Source of the DNA: Geodermatophilus sp. DSM 44513
Lineage (GTDB): Bacteria > Actinomycetota > Actinomycetes > Mycobacteriales > Geodermatophilaceae
NCBI RefSeq assembly: GCF_032460525.1
Contig: NZ_CP135963.1
Span: 1,674,001 to 1,738,000, forward strand
DNA length: 64,000 bases
Reading direction: 5' to 3'
Positions 16,716-25,340 of the stretch are shown one piece after another (within the stretch, counting starts at the first letter, position 1; each line of letters begins with the position of its first letter). Below the pieces are notes generated by a model. That model did no database searches, was not told the DNA's origin, and saw only the letters and a program-made list of their open reading frames with translations. A program made the translations under genes and the position numbers.

Positions 16716-18236
16716 TCAGCCGGCGGCCGGTGCCGGCCCGGGCGGAGGGGGCCCCGGGGTGTCCTCGGCGCTCCGCCGCTGCCACGGCGGCGACGCACCG
16801 CGCAGCGCCAGGGCCGCGGCCGGGGGCAGGACGGCCAGGGTCGGGAGCAGGAAGCGGTAGTCGAACGACGCGGTCATCGCCGGGCCCACGAGCACCGTCA
16901 GCCCGAGCGCGGCTAGCAGCGCGGGGTCCAGCCGGTCCCGCCAGCTGCCCCGGCGCAGGAGCAGGGCGCCGAAGCCCGCGACGAGGCAGAGCCCGAGCAC
17001 CGGCCCGGGCGTGTAGACCACCTGCTGGTAGGCGCGCAGGTCGGCGACGAGTGCCGGGCGGTGACCGAAGGGCCCGGGCGCGAGCACGGAGCTGCAGGTC
17101 TGCGGCGGTTCCGGGGTCGGTACCGGGAACTCCCACCACAGCGGACAGGTGTCCTGCGGCCCGGACTCCCGGCCGGGCCGCAGGTAGTGCGCCGTCTCGG
17201 ACACGATCCGGTACAGGTAGTCCCCCGGCTGGCCGGTGATGGCGATGGTCGCGAACTCCGCCAGGTCGTCCTCCGACCACACCCGCACGCCGTCCTGCAC
17301 GGCGTTGGCCGGGCTGTGCGCCATCCACACGAAGTTGTCGCCGGTGGGCCGCTCCTCCGGAGGCGCCGCCGGGCACAGCGGCCGCAGCCGCTCCGGCACG
17401 TCCAGCTCCTCGCACTGCACGAAGGTGGCGACCCGGCCGTAGAGGAAGTGGCCGGTGTGGTCGGTGAGCGCGAAGGAGCCGTGGTGGGCGTGGAACCACG
17501 ACGCGTACGGCAGCAGCACCGCCGCGACCCCCACCGCGAACGCGGCGACCGCCGTCCAGCGCAGGGTGCGCAGGAGCAGCCGGACGACCAGGTAGACCAG
17601 CACGACGGCCACCAGGAAGGTCCCCACCGTGCGGGTGACCGTCAGCGCGCCCATGAGCAGCCCCACCGTGCCCACCAGCAGGGCACCCGGGCGCTCCACG
17701 ACCAGCAGCGCGACCACCGCCAGCGTCAGCAGCAGCATGAACAGCGTCTCGGCCAAGATGAAGTGCTCGATGTTGAGCAGGTAGGCGTCGAAGGCCAGCG
17801 GCACCACGGCCAGCAGGCTCACCCGGCGGGACACTCCCCGGCGCTGCAGCAGGGTGTAGACGAGGACGACCATGGCCAGACCCAGCACGTGCTGGGCCAC
17901 CGCCACGTACCGGAAGACCACCAGCCGGTCGAGCACCGCGAGGAACGCCGAGTACCCGAAGGGCCGGTCGACCGCAGGGTCCAGCGACGTGGCCCGTTCC
18001 ACGTAGGTGCCCGAGTCGGGGAACCACAGCGCGGTGGAGTACGCCGCCGTGACGTAGACGCGGGCGACGGTGGCGAGCACCACCAGCACGAGCAACAGGA
18101 CGTGCCGGCGGGCCAGCCGCAGGGCGCCGGTCCCCAGGCCGGCACGGGCGCCGGTGCCGCCCGCGGGCACGGTCGCCGCCGGCCCGGGTTCCGCGCGCCG
18201 GTCGGGCCGGCGGCGGGCGCCCGGTACCGGGGTCAC
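16716..18236 (-). CDS. Polytopic membrane protein, probable GT-C type glycosyltransferase
   Basis: 506 residues with about nine to eleven membrane helices and one large extracytoplasmic domain. After the first helix comes AYSTALWFPDSGTYVERA; an acidic residue in the first outside loop (here the Asp of PDSGTY) is characteristic of GT-C glycosyltransferases of the GT39/ArnT group, which use polyprenyl-linked sugars. Ends with a Pro-rich cytoplasmic tail. The GTG at 18236 overlaps the stop of the upstream FAD gene (GTGA), so the pair is an operon. A role in cell-envelope glycan assembly is inferred; donor and acceptor are unknown. Confidence 0.7.
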   Translation of the reverse strand: MTPVPGARRRPDRRAEPGPAATVPAGGTGARAGLGTGALRLARRHVLLLVLVVLATVARVYVTAAYSTALWFPDSGTYVERATSLDPAVDRPFGYSAFLAVLDRLVVFRYVAVAQHVLGLAMVVLVYTLLQRRGVSRRVSLLAVVPLAFDAYLLNIEHFILAETLFMLLLTLAVVALLVVERPGALLVGTVGLLMGALTVTRTVGTFLVAVVLVYLVVRLLLRTLRWTAVAAFAVGVAAVLLPYASWFHAHHGSFALTDHTGHFLYGRVATFVQCEELDVPERLRPLCPAAPPEERPTGDNFVWMAHSPANAVQDGVRVWSEDDLAEFATIAITGQPGDYLYRIVSETAHYLRPGRESGPQDTCPLWWEFPVPTPEPPQTCSSVLAPGPFGHRPALVADLRAYQQVVYTPGPVLGLCLVAGFGALLLRRGSWRDRLDPALLAALGLTVLVGPAMTASFDYRFLLPTLAVLPPAAALALRGASPPWQRRSAEDTPGPPPPGPAPAAG

Positions 18237-19771
18237 GCGGCCGACGGGTGGGGACTCCCGTGGTCGTCCGCCGTGGCGTCCGGTCGCTGCGAGGAGACCT
18301 CCTCGTGGTAGTCCTCTTCCACGTTGACGTCCCAGATGTCGTGCTGCGCGCCGTCGGCGATGTTCTGCACGGTCAGCATCGCCGTCATCATCGAGTGGTC
18401 CTGGTTGTTGTAGCGGAACATGCCGTTGCGCCCGACCGGGTGCAGGTTCGGCGTGTGCGTCTCGATCCAGCGCCGGATGACCTCGACGTTGTCCTTGTAC
18501 CCGGCGTCGTAGAACGGGTAGGCCTTCGGCATCCGGACGACGAAGCCGCGCTCCACGTCGCTGGCACGGGCCAGCCCGAGGTGCTCCAGCTCCCGGGCAC
18601 CCTGGGCGATCAGCTCCTCGTCGGAGCGGTTCCAGGTGTCGTCGCCGACGTTGACGAAGAACTCCATGCCCAGGCAGGTGCGCCCGTCCTTGACCAGGTA
18701 GGGCGACCAGGAGCCGAAGTTCTGGATCCGGCCGACCTGGACGTCCGGTGAGTGGATGTAGATCCAGTTGTCGGGGAAACCGGCCTCGACCGGGAGCACC
18801 AGCGCGACGGTGAGGAAGTCGCGGTACTTCAGCCCGTCGGCCGCCTGCAGCACCTCGACCGGGGGCTTGGGGTCCAGGGCGTGCACCAGGGAGGAGAACG
18901 GCATGGAGCTGATGACGTGGTCGGCGACGTAGTGCTCCTCGGTGCCGACGTCGGTGCGGGTCGCCTCCGGGGCGCCCGCGCCGGACCCGTAGCCGCCGGT
19001 GACCACCGTGGTCAGGCCGGTGACCCCCCGCCCGGGCTCCCAGTGCACGGTGCGCACCTTCTCCTCCAGGACGACCGTCCCGCCGCGCTCCCGCACCTGG
19101 CGGGCGGCGGCCTCCCACATCATCCCCGGCCCGTACTTGGGGTACTGGAACTCCTCGATGAGGGACGTGATGTCCTTCTGGTTGCGCCTGGGCGTGAGCG
19201 CGTTGAGCACCGCGCCGGTCAGCGACAGGTTCTTGATCCGCTGCGCGGCGAAGTCGGCCGGCAGCTGGTCGACCGGCACGCCCCAGAGCTTCTCGTTGTA
19301 GGTCTTGAAGAAGTGCTCGTAGAGCCGCTTGCCGAACCGGGCGACGATCCAGCCCTCGAGGGTGTCCTGGTTCCTCGGCGGGCGGACCCGCGCCCACAGG
19401 TAGGACGCCACGCAGCGCACGGCCTCGACCGGGCCGAGGTTGCCCAGCGCGTTGGCGGCCTTGAGCGGGTAGTCGAACAGCTTGCCGTCGTAGAAGATGC
19501 GGCTCATCCGCGGCCGCAGCAGGAACTCCTCGTCGGGGAGGATCTCGTGCCACAGCGCCTCGACCTCGGGGACCTTGGTGAAGAAGCGGTGCCCGCCGAT
19601 GTCGAAGCGCCAGCCCTCCCGCTCGGCGGTGCGGCTGATGCCGCCCACCATCGCGTCGCCCTCCAGGACGGTCACCGGTACCTGGCGGCGGACCAGCTCG
19701 TAGGCAGCGGTCAACCCGGCGGGGCCGGCACCGATCACGGCCACGCTGGTGCGGTTGCCGTCGGGGGTCAT
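18233..19771 (-). CDS. FAD-dependent oxidoreductase, protoporphyrinogen-oxidase/UDP-galactopyranose-mutase-like
   Basis: 512 residues. N-terminal Rossmann FAD site VAVIGAGPAGLTAAYEL, then EGDAMVGGISRTAEREGWRF and the characteristic DIGGHRFFTKVPEVEALW. This subfamily is common in polysaccharide gene clusters, sometimes named after UDP-galactopyranose mutase or amine oxidase, but the reaction is not established. The ATG at 19771 (MTPDGNRTS) is preceded by GAGAAGGCGAGAG. It is the first gene of a two-gene unit with a membrane glycosyltransferase-like protein, which supports a role in envelope sugar or lipid-linked intermediate chemistry (inference). Confidence 0.8.
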   Translation of the reverse strand: MTPDGNRTSVAVIGAGPAGLTAAYELVRRQVPVTVLEGDAMVGGISRTAEREGWRFDIGGHRFFTKVPEVEALWHEILPDEEFLLRPRMSRIFYDGKLFDYPLKAANALGNLGPVEAVRCVASYLWARVRPPRNQDTLEGWIVARFGKRLYEHFFKTYNEKLWGVPVDQLPADFAAQRIKNLSLTGAVLNALTPRRNQKDITSLIEEFQYPKYGPGMMWEAAARQVRERGGTVVLEEKVRTVHWEPGRGVTGLTTVVTGGYGSGAGAPEATRTDVGTEEHYVADHVISSMPFSSLVHALDPKPPVEVLQAADGLKYRDFLTVALVLPVEAGFPDNWIYIHSPDVQVGRIQNFGSWSPYLVKDGRTCLGMEFFVNVGDDTWNRSDEELIAQGARELEHLGLARASDVERGFVVRMPKAYPFYDAGYKDNVEVIRRWIETHTPNLHPVGRNGMFRYNNQDHSMMTAMLTVQNIADGAQHDIWDVNVEEDYHEEVSSQRPDATADDHGSPHPSAA

Positions 19772-19925
19772 GGACTCTCGCCTTCTCGTTGCTCGGCCCA
19801 CGGCGACCGGGTTCCCGACCGTTCCGGTCGGTCGGGACCCGTCCCGTGGGGATGACACGTCGCCCTGCACGGTATGTGGAGCACCCGGCGCGGGCCACGG
19901 CGGTCGTGCGCCCCTGACGCACGGC

Positions 19926-19956
19926 GACCCCCGCCCTCACGGAGAGGACGGGGGTC
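19926..19956 (-). terminator. Hairpin downstream of glnA1
   Basis: A 13-bp stem with one mismatch, GACCCCCGCCCTC (19926-19938) against GAGGACGGGGGTC (19944-19956), loop of five. It follows glnA1 in the minus direction, after the palindromic element, and could also insulate the FAD gene promoter. Confidence 0.65.
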
Positions 19957-19974
19957 GGTGCCGGTCAGTGACCC

Positions 19975-20034
19975 GTGGCCCCCTGCCGGGGCCCGCTGCG
20001 AGCCGGCCAGCGGTGGGGGACAGGGGGTCCTTGG
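19975..20034 (-). repeat. Stop-codon-associated palindromic element, copy after glnA1
   Basis: Reading the minus strand, TGA of glnA1 is followed after three bases by AGGACCCCCTGTCCCCCAC, a CGCTGGCCGGCTCGCAGCGG core, and a right arm ending GGCAGGGGGCC. The two ends can pair into a long imperfect hairpin. Confidence 0.7.
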
Positions 20035-21468
<1,434 letters not shown>

Positions 21469-21502
21469 CGATCCTCCGGGTTGGGGCGGACAGCCGGTGG
21501 CG

Positions 21503-21508
21503 AACGTA
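21503..21508 (-). promoter_or_regulatory. Predicted glnA1 -10 box
   Basis: TACGTT on the minus strand, placing the GlnR boxes around -25 to -60 relative to the predicted transcript start. Position is inferred from the TAnnnT pattern. Confidence 0.4.
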
Positions 21509-21518
21509 CGGCGGGGCG

Positions 21519-21556
21519 GTTGCTCCGCGGTGTCTCGGGTGTTTCGAGCCGGTAAC
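21519..21556 (-). promoter_or_regulatory. GlnR operator of glnA1 (two full sites)
   Basis: On the minus strand the boxes GTTAC, GAAAC, GACAC and GCAAC occur in that order with exactly six bases between each. This is the a1-b1-a2-b2 arrangement of GlnR sites in actinomycetes (gTnAc-n6-GaAAc repeated). The first pair is a perfect match, the second has one substitution per box. It predicts nitrogen-responsive control of glnA1 by GlnR. Confidence 0.85.
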
Positions 21557-21620
21557 AACGACGGCCGGCGTGTCGGGGTTCGGTGGGCCGCAGGCCGGCG
21601 GGGCTGCTGCGGGCGCGTCT

Positions 21621-21626
21621 TACGCT
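21621..21626 (+). promoter_or_regulatory. -10 box for the RDD gene
   Basis: TACGCT, ending six bases before the GTG at 21633; used to choose that start. Confidence 0.5.
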
Positions 21627-21632
21627 GAGGTG

Positions 21633-22052
21633 GTGGTCGGGGACGGGCAGTCAGCCTCTCAGGGGCGCCGGCGGGGTGCATCCCTGGGCCTGCCCGCCGA
21701 GGGGCCGGGCTCGCTGGCGTCCTTCAGCAGCCGGGTCGGTGCCTTCGCCGTCGACGCCATCGCCGCCGCACTGGTCGCGGGTCTGGTCACCGCCCCGGCG
21801 CTGCCGGGCAACTGGAGCCTGCTGTCCTTCGGGCTGATCACCGTGGTCTCCCTGGTCGCCTTCGGGCAGACGCCGGGGATGCGGCTGGTCGGGCTGCGGC
21901 TGGCGCACCCCCGGGTCGGCCGACGGCTGGCCCCCTGGCGGGCCGTCGTCCGCACCGCCCTGCTGGTGCTGCTGGTACCGGCCCTGGTGGTGGACGCCGA
22001 CGGGCGGGGGCTGCACGACCGGTTCACCGGCACCGCTGTCATCCGCGACTGA
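21633..22052 (+). CDS. RDD family membrane protein
   Basis: 139 residues with a short polar N-terminus and an RDD domain: [19 protein letters not shown] (the R..D pattern in the first helix), a second helix, and a third segment ending [16 protein letters not shown] proteins are small membrane proteins of unclear role, some linked to ion transport. From memory, a homologue sits between glnA1 and DUF4191 in Mycobacterium (Rv2219A). In-frame GTGs exist at 21570, 21630 and 21633; 21633 is chosen because a TACGCT box ends six bases before it, matching the leaderless pattern of this genome. Divergent from glnA1. Confidence 0.85.
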   Translation: MVGDGQSASQGRRRGASLGLPAEGPGSLASFSSRVGAFAVDAIAAALVAGLVTAPALPGNWSLLSFGLITVVSLVAFGQTPGMRLVGLRLAHPRVGRRLAPWRAVVRTALLVLLVPALVVDADGRGLHDRFTGTAVIRD

Positions 22053-22116
22053 GGGAGGAGTGCCCTGCCCCCCACTCGCCAGCTCGCGGCGGGGCCCTGC
22101 AGGGAGGCCGCCGGGG
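22053..22116 (+). repeat. Stop-codon-associated palindromic element, copy after the RDD gene
   Basis: Follows the RDD TGA directly: GGAGGAGTGCCCTGCCCCCC, then CACTCGCCAGCTCGCGGCGG, then GGCCCTGCAGGGAGGCC. It fills the space between the convergent RDD and DUF4191 stops, so it could work as a two-way terminator. Confidence 0.7.
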
Positions 22117-22959
22117 CTAGCGGCGGCGGACCTGGCGCTGGCTCACCGACATCTGGCGCCCGCCGGGCAGCGGGCCGCCGGGCACCGGCATGCGGGAGCC
22201 GCCCATGGCCGCGAGCCGCTTGCGCAGGGCGTTGAGCTCTCCGCCGGAGAGGTTGCGGGGCAGCTTCATGACGTGCGGGCTGAGCTTGCGCAGCGGGACC
22301 TGCCCGTCCTCGTCGCCGACGAGCACGTCGTAGATGGGGGCGTCGCCGGCGATCCGGGCGAGCCGCTTCTTCTCCTGCGCGACCAGCGGGCGCACGCGGG
22401 AGGGCACACCCTCGGCGACCAGGATGATGCCCGGCCGGCCGGTCACCCGGTGGACGGCGTCCAGCTGCGTGGTCCCCGCGACGCCGGCGGACACCTTCCA
22501 GTCACCGCGCATGCCCTCGAGCACCCACGCGGCGGCGCCGGGCTGGCCCTCCACCTGGCGGTAGGCAGACCCCTGCGCGCGGCGGCCGAAGACGATCAAC
22601 GCGGCCAGCAGGCCCAGCACGACGGCCAGCGGCAGGAAGAGGAACGGCGAGTCCAGCAGGATGCCGACCAGCTCGACGACCGCCGCGACCGCGATGAACG
22701 CGATGAGCATGACCCAGGGCAGCTTGGGGTCGTTGCGGCGGGTCAGCGAGTACGCCTGCTTGATCATGCGTGCCTGGTTGCCGACCCGCTTCAGCCGGCC
22801 GACCCTGGGCCCGCCGTCCTTGCCGACCTTCGCCGCACCCCGGCCGGAGGCCGTGGCCCCGGTCGACCCGCGCCGGCCGCGGAAGCGGGAGCCGGGCCCG
22901 GTGCCGGCCTTGCCGGGACCGGCGGGCGCGGGGGGGTCGGAGGGCCTGCTGCGTGCCAT
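22117..22959 (-). CDS. DUF4191 family membrane protein
   Basis: 280 residues. A basic, disordered N-terminus (residues 1-60), then two membrane helices around residues 80-120 (LPWVMLIAFIAVAAVVELVG and SPFLFLPLAVVLGLLAALIV), then a cytoplasmic domain rich in basic residues. DUF4191 proteins are confined to actinobacteria and sit next to lipA, as here. Function unknown. ATG at 22959 is preferred over GTG at 22965 because TATCCT ends six bases upstream of the ATG. Confidence 0.87.
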   Translation of the reverse strand: MARSRPSDPPAPAGPGKAGTGPGSRFRGRRGSTGATASGRGAAKVGKDGGPRVGRLKRVGNQARMIKQAYSLTRRNDPKLPWVMLIAFIAVAAVVELVGILLDSPFLFLPLAVVLGLLAALIVFGRRAQGSAYRQVEGQPGAAAWVLEGMRGDWKVSAGVAGTTQLDAVHRVTGRPGIILVAEGVPSRVRPLVAQEKKRLARIAGDAPIYDVLVGDEDGQVPLRKLSPHVMKLPRNLSGGELNALRKRLAAMGGSRMPVPGGPLPGGRQMSVSQRQVRRR

Positions 22960-22965
22960 GACCAC

Positions 22966-22971
22966 AGGATA
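22966..22971 (-). promoter_or_regulatory. -10 box for the DUF4191 gene
   Basis: TATCCT on the minus strand, six bases before the ATG at 22959. Confidence 0.45.
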
Positions 22972-23013
22972 CGGGCGTCGCCGGCCGGCCCCGGTGGACC
23001 GGCCGGGGCCTCG

Positions 23014-23979
23014 TCAGCCCGAGTGGGTGAGCCCGCGCGCCTCGACGGCCTGCTGGTACAGCCGGCCGGCCCGGTAGGAGCTGCGCACCAGCGGCCCGGC
23101 GAGCACGCCGGGGAAGCCGATCTCCTCGGCGGCCTGCTGGAAGCCGACGAACTCCTCGGGCTTGACCCAGCGGACGACGGGGTGGTGCCGCGGCGAGGGC
23201 CGCAGGTACTGGGTGATGGTCAGCAGGTCACAGCCCGCGTCGTGCAGGGCGCGCATCGTCTCCAGGACCTCGTGCGGCTCCTCGCCCATGCCCAGGATCA
23301 GGTTGGACTTGGTGACCAGCCCCGCCTGGCGGGCCGCGGTGATCACCGCCAGGGACCGGTCGAAGCGGAAGCCGGGGCGGATGCGCTTGAAGATGCGCGG
23401 CACCGTCTCGACGTTGTGCGCCAGCACCTCCGGCCGGGAGGAGAACACCTCGGCGAGCTGGCCGGGGTCGGCGTTGAAGTCGGGGATGAGCAGCTCGACG
23501 CCACAGCCGGGCAGCTGGGCGTGGATCTGGCGCACCGTCTCGGCGTACAGCCAGGCCCCGCCGTCGGGCAGGTCGTCGCGGGCCACGCCGGTGACGGTGG
23601 CGTACCGCAGGCCCATGGTGGCCACGCTCTCGGCGACCCGGCGGGGCTCGTCGGTGTCGAGGTCGGCGGGCTTGCCGGTGTCGATCTGGCAGAAGTCGCA
23701 GCGGCGGGTGCACTGGTCACCGCCGATGAGGAAGGTGGCCTCGCGGTCCTCCCAGCACTCGTAGATGTTGGGGCAGCCGGCCTCCTCGCAGACCGTGTGC
23801 AGCCCCTCGCGGCGGACCAGCGACTTGAGCTCGGTGTACTCCGGGCCGGTCTTGAGCCGCGTCTTGATCCACTCGGGCTTGCGCTCGATCGGGACCTGGC
23901 TGTTGCGGACCTCGAGGCGGAGCAGCTTGCGGCCCTGCGGCTCCGCGGCGGTTGGGGTCGGGGCCACCGTCTCGCTCAT
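23014..23979 (-). CDS. lipA: Lipoyl synthase
   Basis: Radical SAM enzyme that inserts two sulfurs into protein-bound octanoyl groups to make lipoate. 321 residues, normal length. The auxiliary cluster is held by [13 protein letters not shown] (Cys in a CX4CX5C pattern) and the radical SAM cluster by CTRRCDFC; the closing RSSYRAG motif, whose Ser ligates the auxiliary cluster, is present near the C-terminus. ATG at 23979. Upstream of DUF4191 on the same strand (54-base gap). Its octanoyl-transfer partner lipB lies 6.8 kb away across leuS, rather than adjacent as in many actinomycetes. Supplies lipoate for the sucB product and the glycine cleavage system. Confidence 0.97.
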   Translation of the reverse strand: MSETVAPTPTAAEPQGRKLLRLEVRNSQVPIERKPEWIKTRLKTGPEYTELKSLVRREGLHTVCEEAGCPNIYECWEDREATFLIGGDQCTRRCDFCQIDTGKPADLDTDEPRRVAESVATMGLRYATVTGVARDDLPDGGAWLYAETVRQIHAQLPGCGVELLIPDFNADPGQLAEVFSSRPEVLAHNVETVPRIFKRIRPGFRFDRSLAVITAARQAGLVTKSNLILGMGEEPHEVLETMRALHDAGCDLLTITQYLRPSPRHHPVVRWVKPEEFVGFQQAAEEIGFPGVLAGPLVRSSYRAGRLYQQAVEARGLTHSG

Positions 23980-24007
23980 GATCGACCACGGTACCCCCGC
24001 AGACGGC

Positions 24008-24035
24008 AGCGCCCGCCTCGGTCGAGGCGGGCGCT
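24008..24035 (-). terminator. Hairpin after the Ala-rich repeat protein
   Basis: A perfect 12-bp stem, AGCGCCCGCCTC (24008-24019) and GAGGCGGGCGCT (24024-24035), loop GGTC, starting 22 bases beyond the stop in the minus direction. Confidence 0.8.
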
Positions 24036-24057
24036 GCTGCTCAGGGGTGCTGCGGTG

Positions 24058-25215
24058 TCAGGACGTCGGGTTGCGCTCGTCGTCCGCGTCGGAGCCCACG
24101 CCGCCGGTGCCGGTCTGCGGCTGGTCGTTCGGCGAGGCCGTGGCGGTGTCCATGGCCGGGTCCGGCGACACGGTGGTCGCGGTGCCGGGGGCGCCGGCGT
24201 TCTCCGCGTCGCCGTAGGCGAGCTGCTGGGGCTGCTCGCCGATGGTGCTGTCCGCGGGGGTGGCGTCCCCGGGCATCGTCTGGGCGCTGGACACGGTCTT
24301 GCCGGAGTTGCTCGGTGAACTGGGCACGGGGTCCTCTCGGTAGCTGGGCACGGGCCCGTCGCCGGTGGGTGCGGTCGTCCACAGGTCGTCGGAACCGCTG
24401 CGGCGACGGAGCACCACCACCACGACGGCGACGGTGCCGAGGACGGCGAGCAGCCACGGCCACTGCCGTGCCCGGCTCCTGGTGCCGACCTCCCGCGTGA
24501 CCCTCCTACCCGCCTTCGCCGCCTTCCTCTCCACCTGGCGGCGCTTCTTCGCAGCCTGCTTGCGCGCCGCGGCGGTGGTGGCGGTCAGTTCCAGGCGGCG
24601 CAGGTCCAGCTCCTCGCGGGCGCTGCTCAGCCCGGAGGTGAGGGAGTCGCGCGTGGTCTCCAGCACCGGCGTCACCGCCTCGCGGGCGGCCAGCACCCGC
24701 GGGGCGGCGTAGGCCAGCGTGGCGGCCTGGGCGGCGGTGAGCCGTCGGACGACGTCCTCCGTGAGCGCCTTCTGCGCGGCGTCGCGCGCGGCCTCGACGC
24801 GGGGGGCGAGGTCGGCGGCGGCCCGGCCGGCCGCGGCCTGCGCGGCGGTCACCGCGGCGGCCAGGTGCGGCGCGGCGGCCTCCCGGGCGGCGTCGACCCG
24901 GGGGCCGAGTGCGTCGCGGGTGGCCGAGACACGCGGGGCGATGGCCTCCAGGGCGGCGTCCACCCGCGGGCCGACCGCGTCGCGGGCGGCCTCGACGGCG
25001 GGCGCGGCCACGGCCGCCGCAGCGGCCACCCGGGGCACGACGGCGCCCCGCGCGGCGTCCAGCGCCGGGCCGGTCGCCTCACGGGCGGCCTCCACGCGCG
25101 GTACGAGCTGCTCCGCCGCCGCCCTCCGGGCCTCCGCCACCGCCGTCCCGATGTGGGCGAGGCCCTCCTGGAGCTCCTCGCCGATGATCTGGCCGGATGT
25201 CTTCTTGCGGAACAC
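24058..25215 (-). CDS. Ala-rich membrane protein with tandem 11-residue repeats
   Basis: 385 residues. Residues 39-126 are eight uninterrupted 11-residue units of the form P-R-V-x-A-A-R-x-A-x-x (PRVEAAREATG, PALDAARGAVV, PRVAAAAAVAA and so on), with degenerate units to about residue 200. Eleven-residue periodicity with Pro at each start is the hallmark of apolipoprotein-like amphipathic helices. Then a very basic stretch (KQAAKKRRQVERKAAKAGRR), one membrane helix (WPWLLAVLGTVAVVVVVL) and a disordered acidic Ser/Thr/Pro-rich tail. The GTG at 25215 has GGAGG eight bases upstream; the GTG at 25224 overlaps that site, so is unlikely. Probably a membrane-surface binding protein; no function is known to me. 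Confidence 0.8.
   Translation of the reverse strand: MFRKKTSGQIIGEELQEGLAHIGTAVAEARRAAAEQLVPRVEAAREATGPALDAARGAVVPRVAAAAAVAAPAVEAARDAVGPRVDAALEAIAPRVSATRDALGPRVDAAREAAAPHLAAAVTAAQAAAGRAAADLAPRVEAARDAAQKALTEDVVRRLTAAQAATLAYAAPRVLAAREAVTPVLETTRDSLTSGLSSAREELDLRRLELTATTAAARKQAAKKRRQVERKAAKAGRRVTREVGTRSRARQWPWLLAVLGTVAVVVVVLRRRSGSDDLWTTAPTGDGPVPSYREDPVPSSPSNSGKTVSSAQTMPGDATPADSTIGEQPQQLAYGDAENAGAPGTATTVSPDPAMDTATASPNDQPQTGTGGVGSDADDERNPTS
24838..25101 (-). repeat. 33-bp coding tandem repeat, eight units
   Basis: Encodes the eight contiguous 11-residue units of the Ala-rich protein. Units are diverged at the DNA level, so this is an old array under protein-level selection. Confidence 0.85.
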
Positions 25216-25340
25216 GGGATGCACCTCCGGTAATCGTGTCGGCGATCATCCTGCCCGTTGACCGCGGACGGCACACCCCGGGCGACTCGTGGGGAGGGCG
25301 CCGGCCGGCCCGGACGGTGCCGGTGAGGCCCGCTGGGTGG

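Noticed and set aside
24838..25101. 33-bp periodic array as a CRISPR
   Set aside because: It is in frame inside a coding sequence, units are diverged and there are no spacers.
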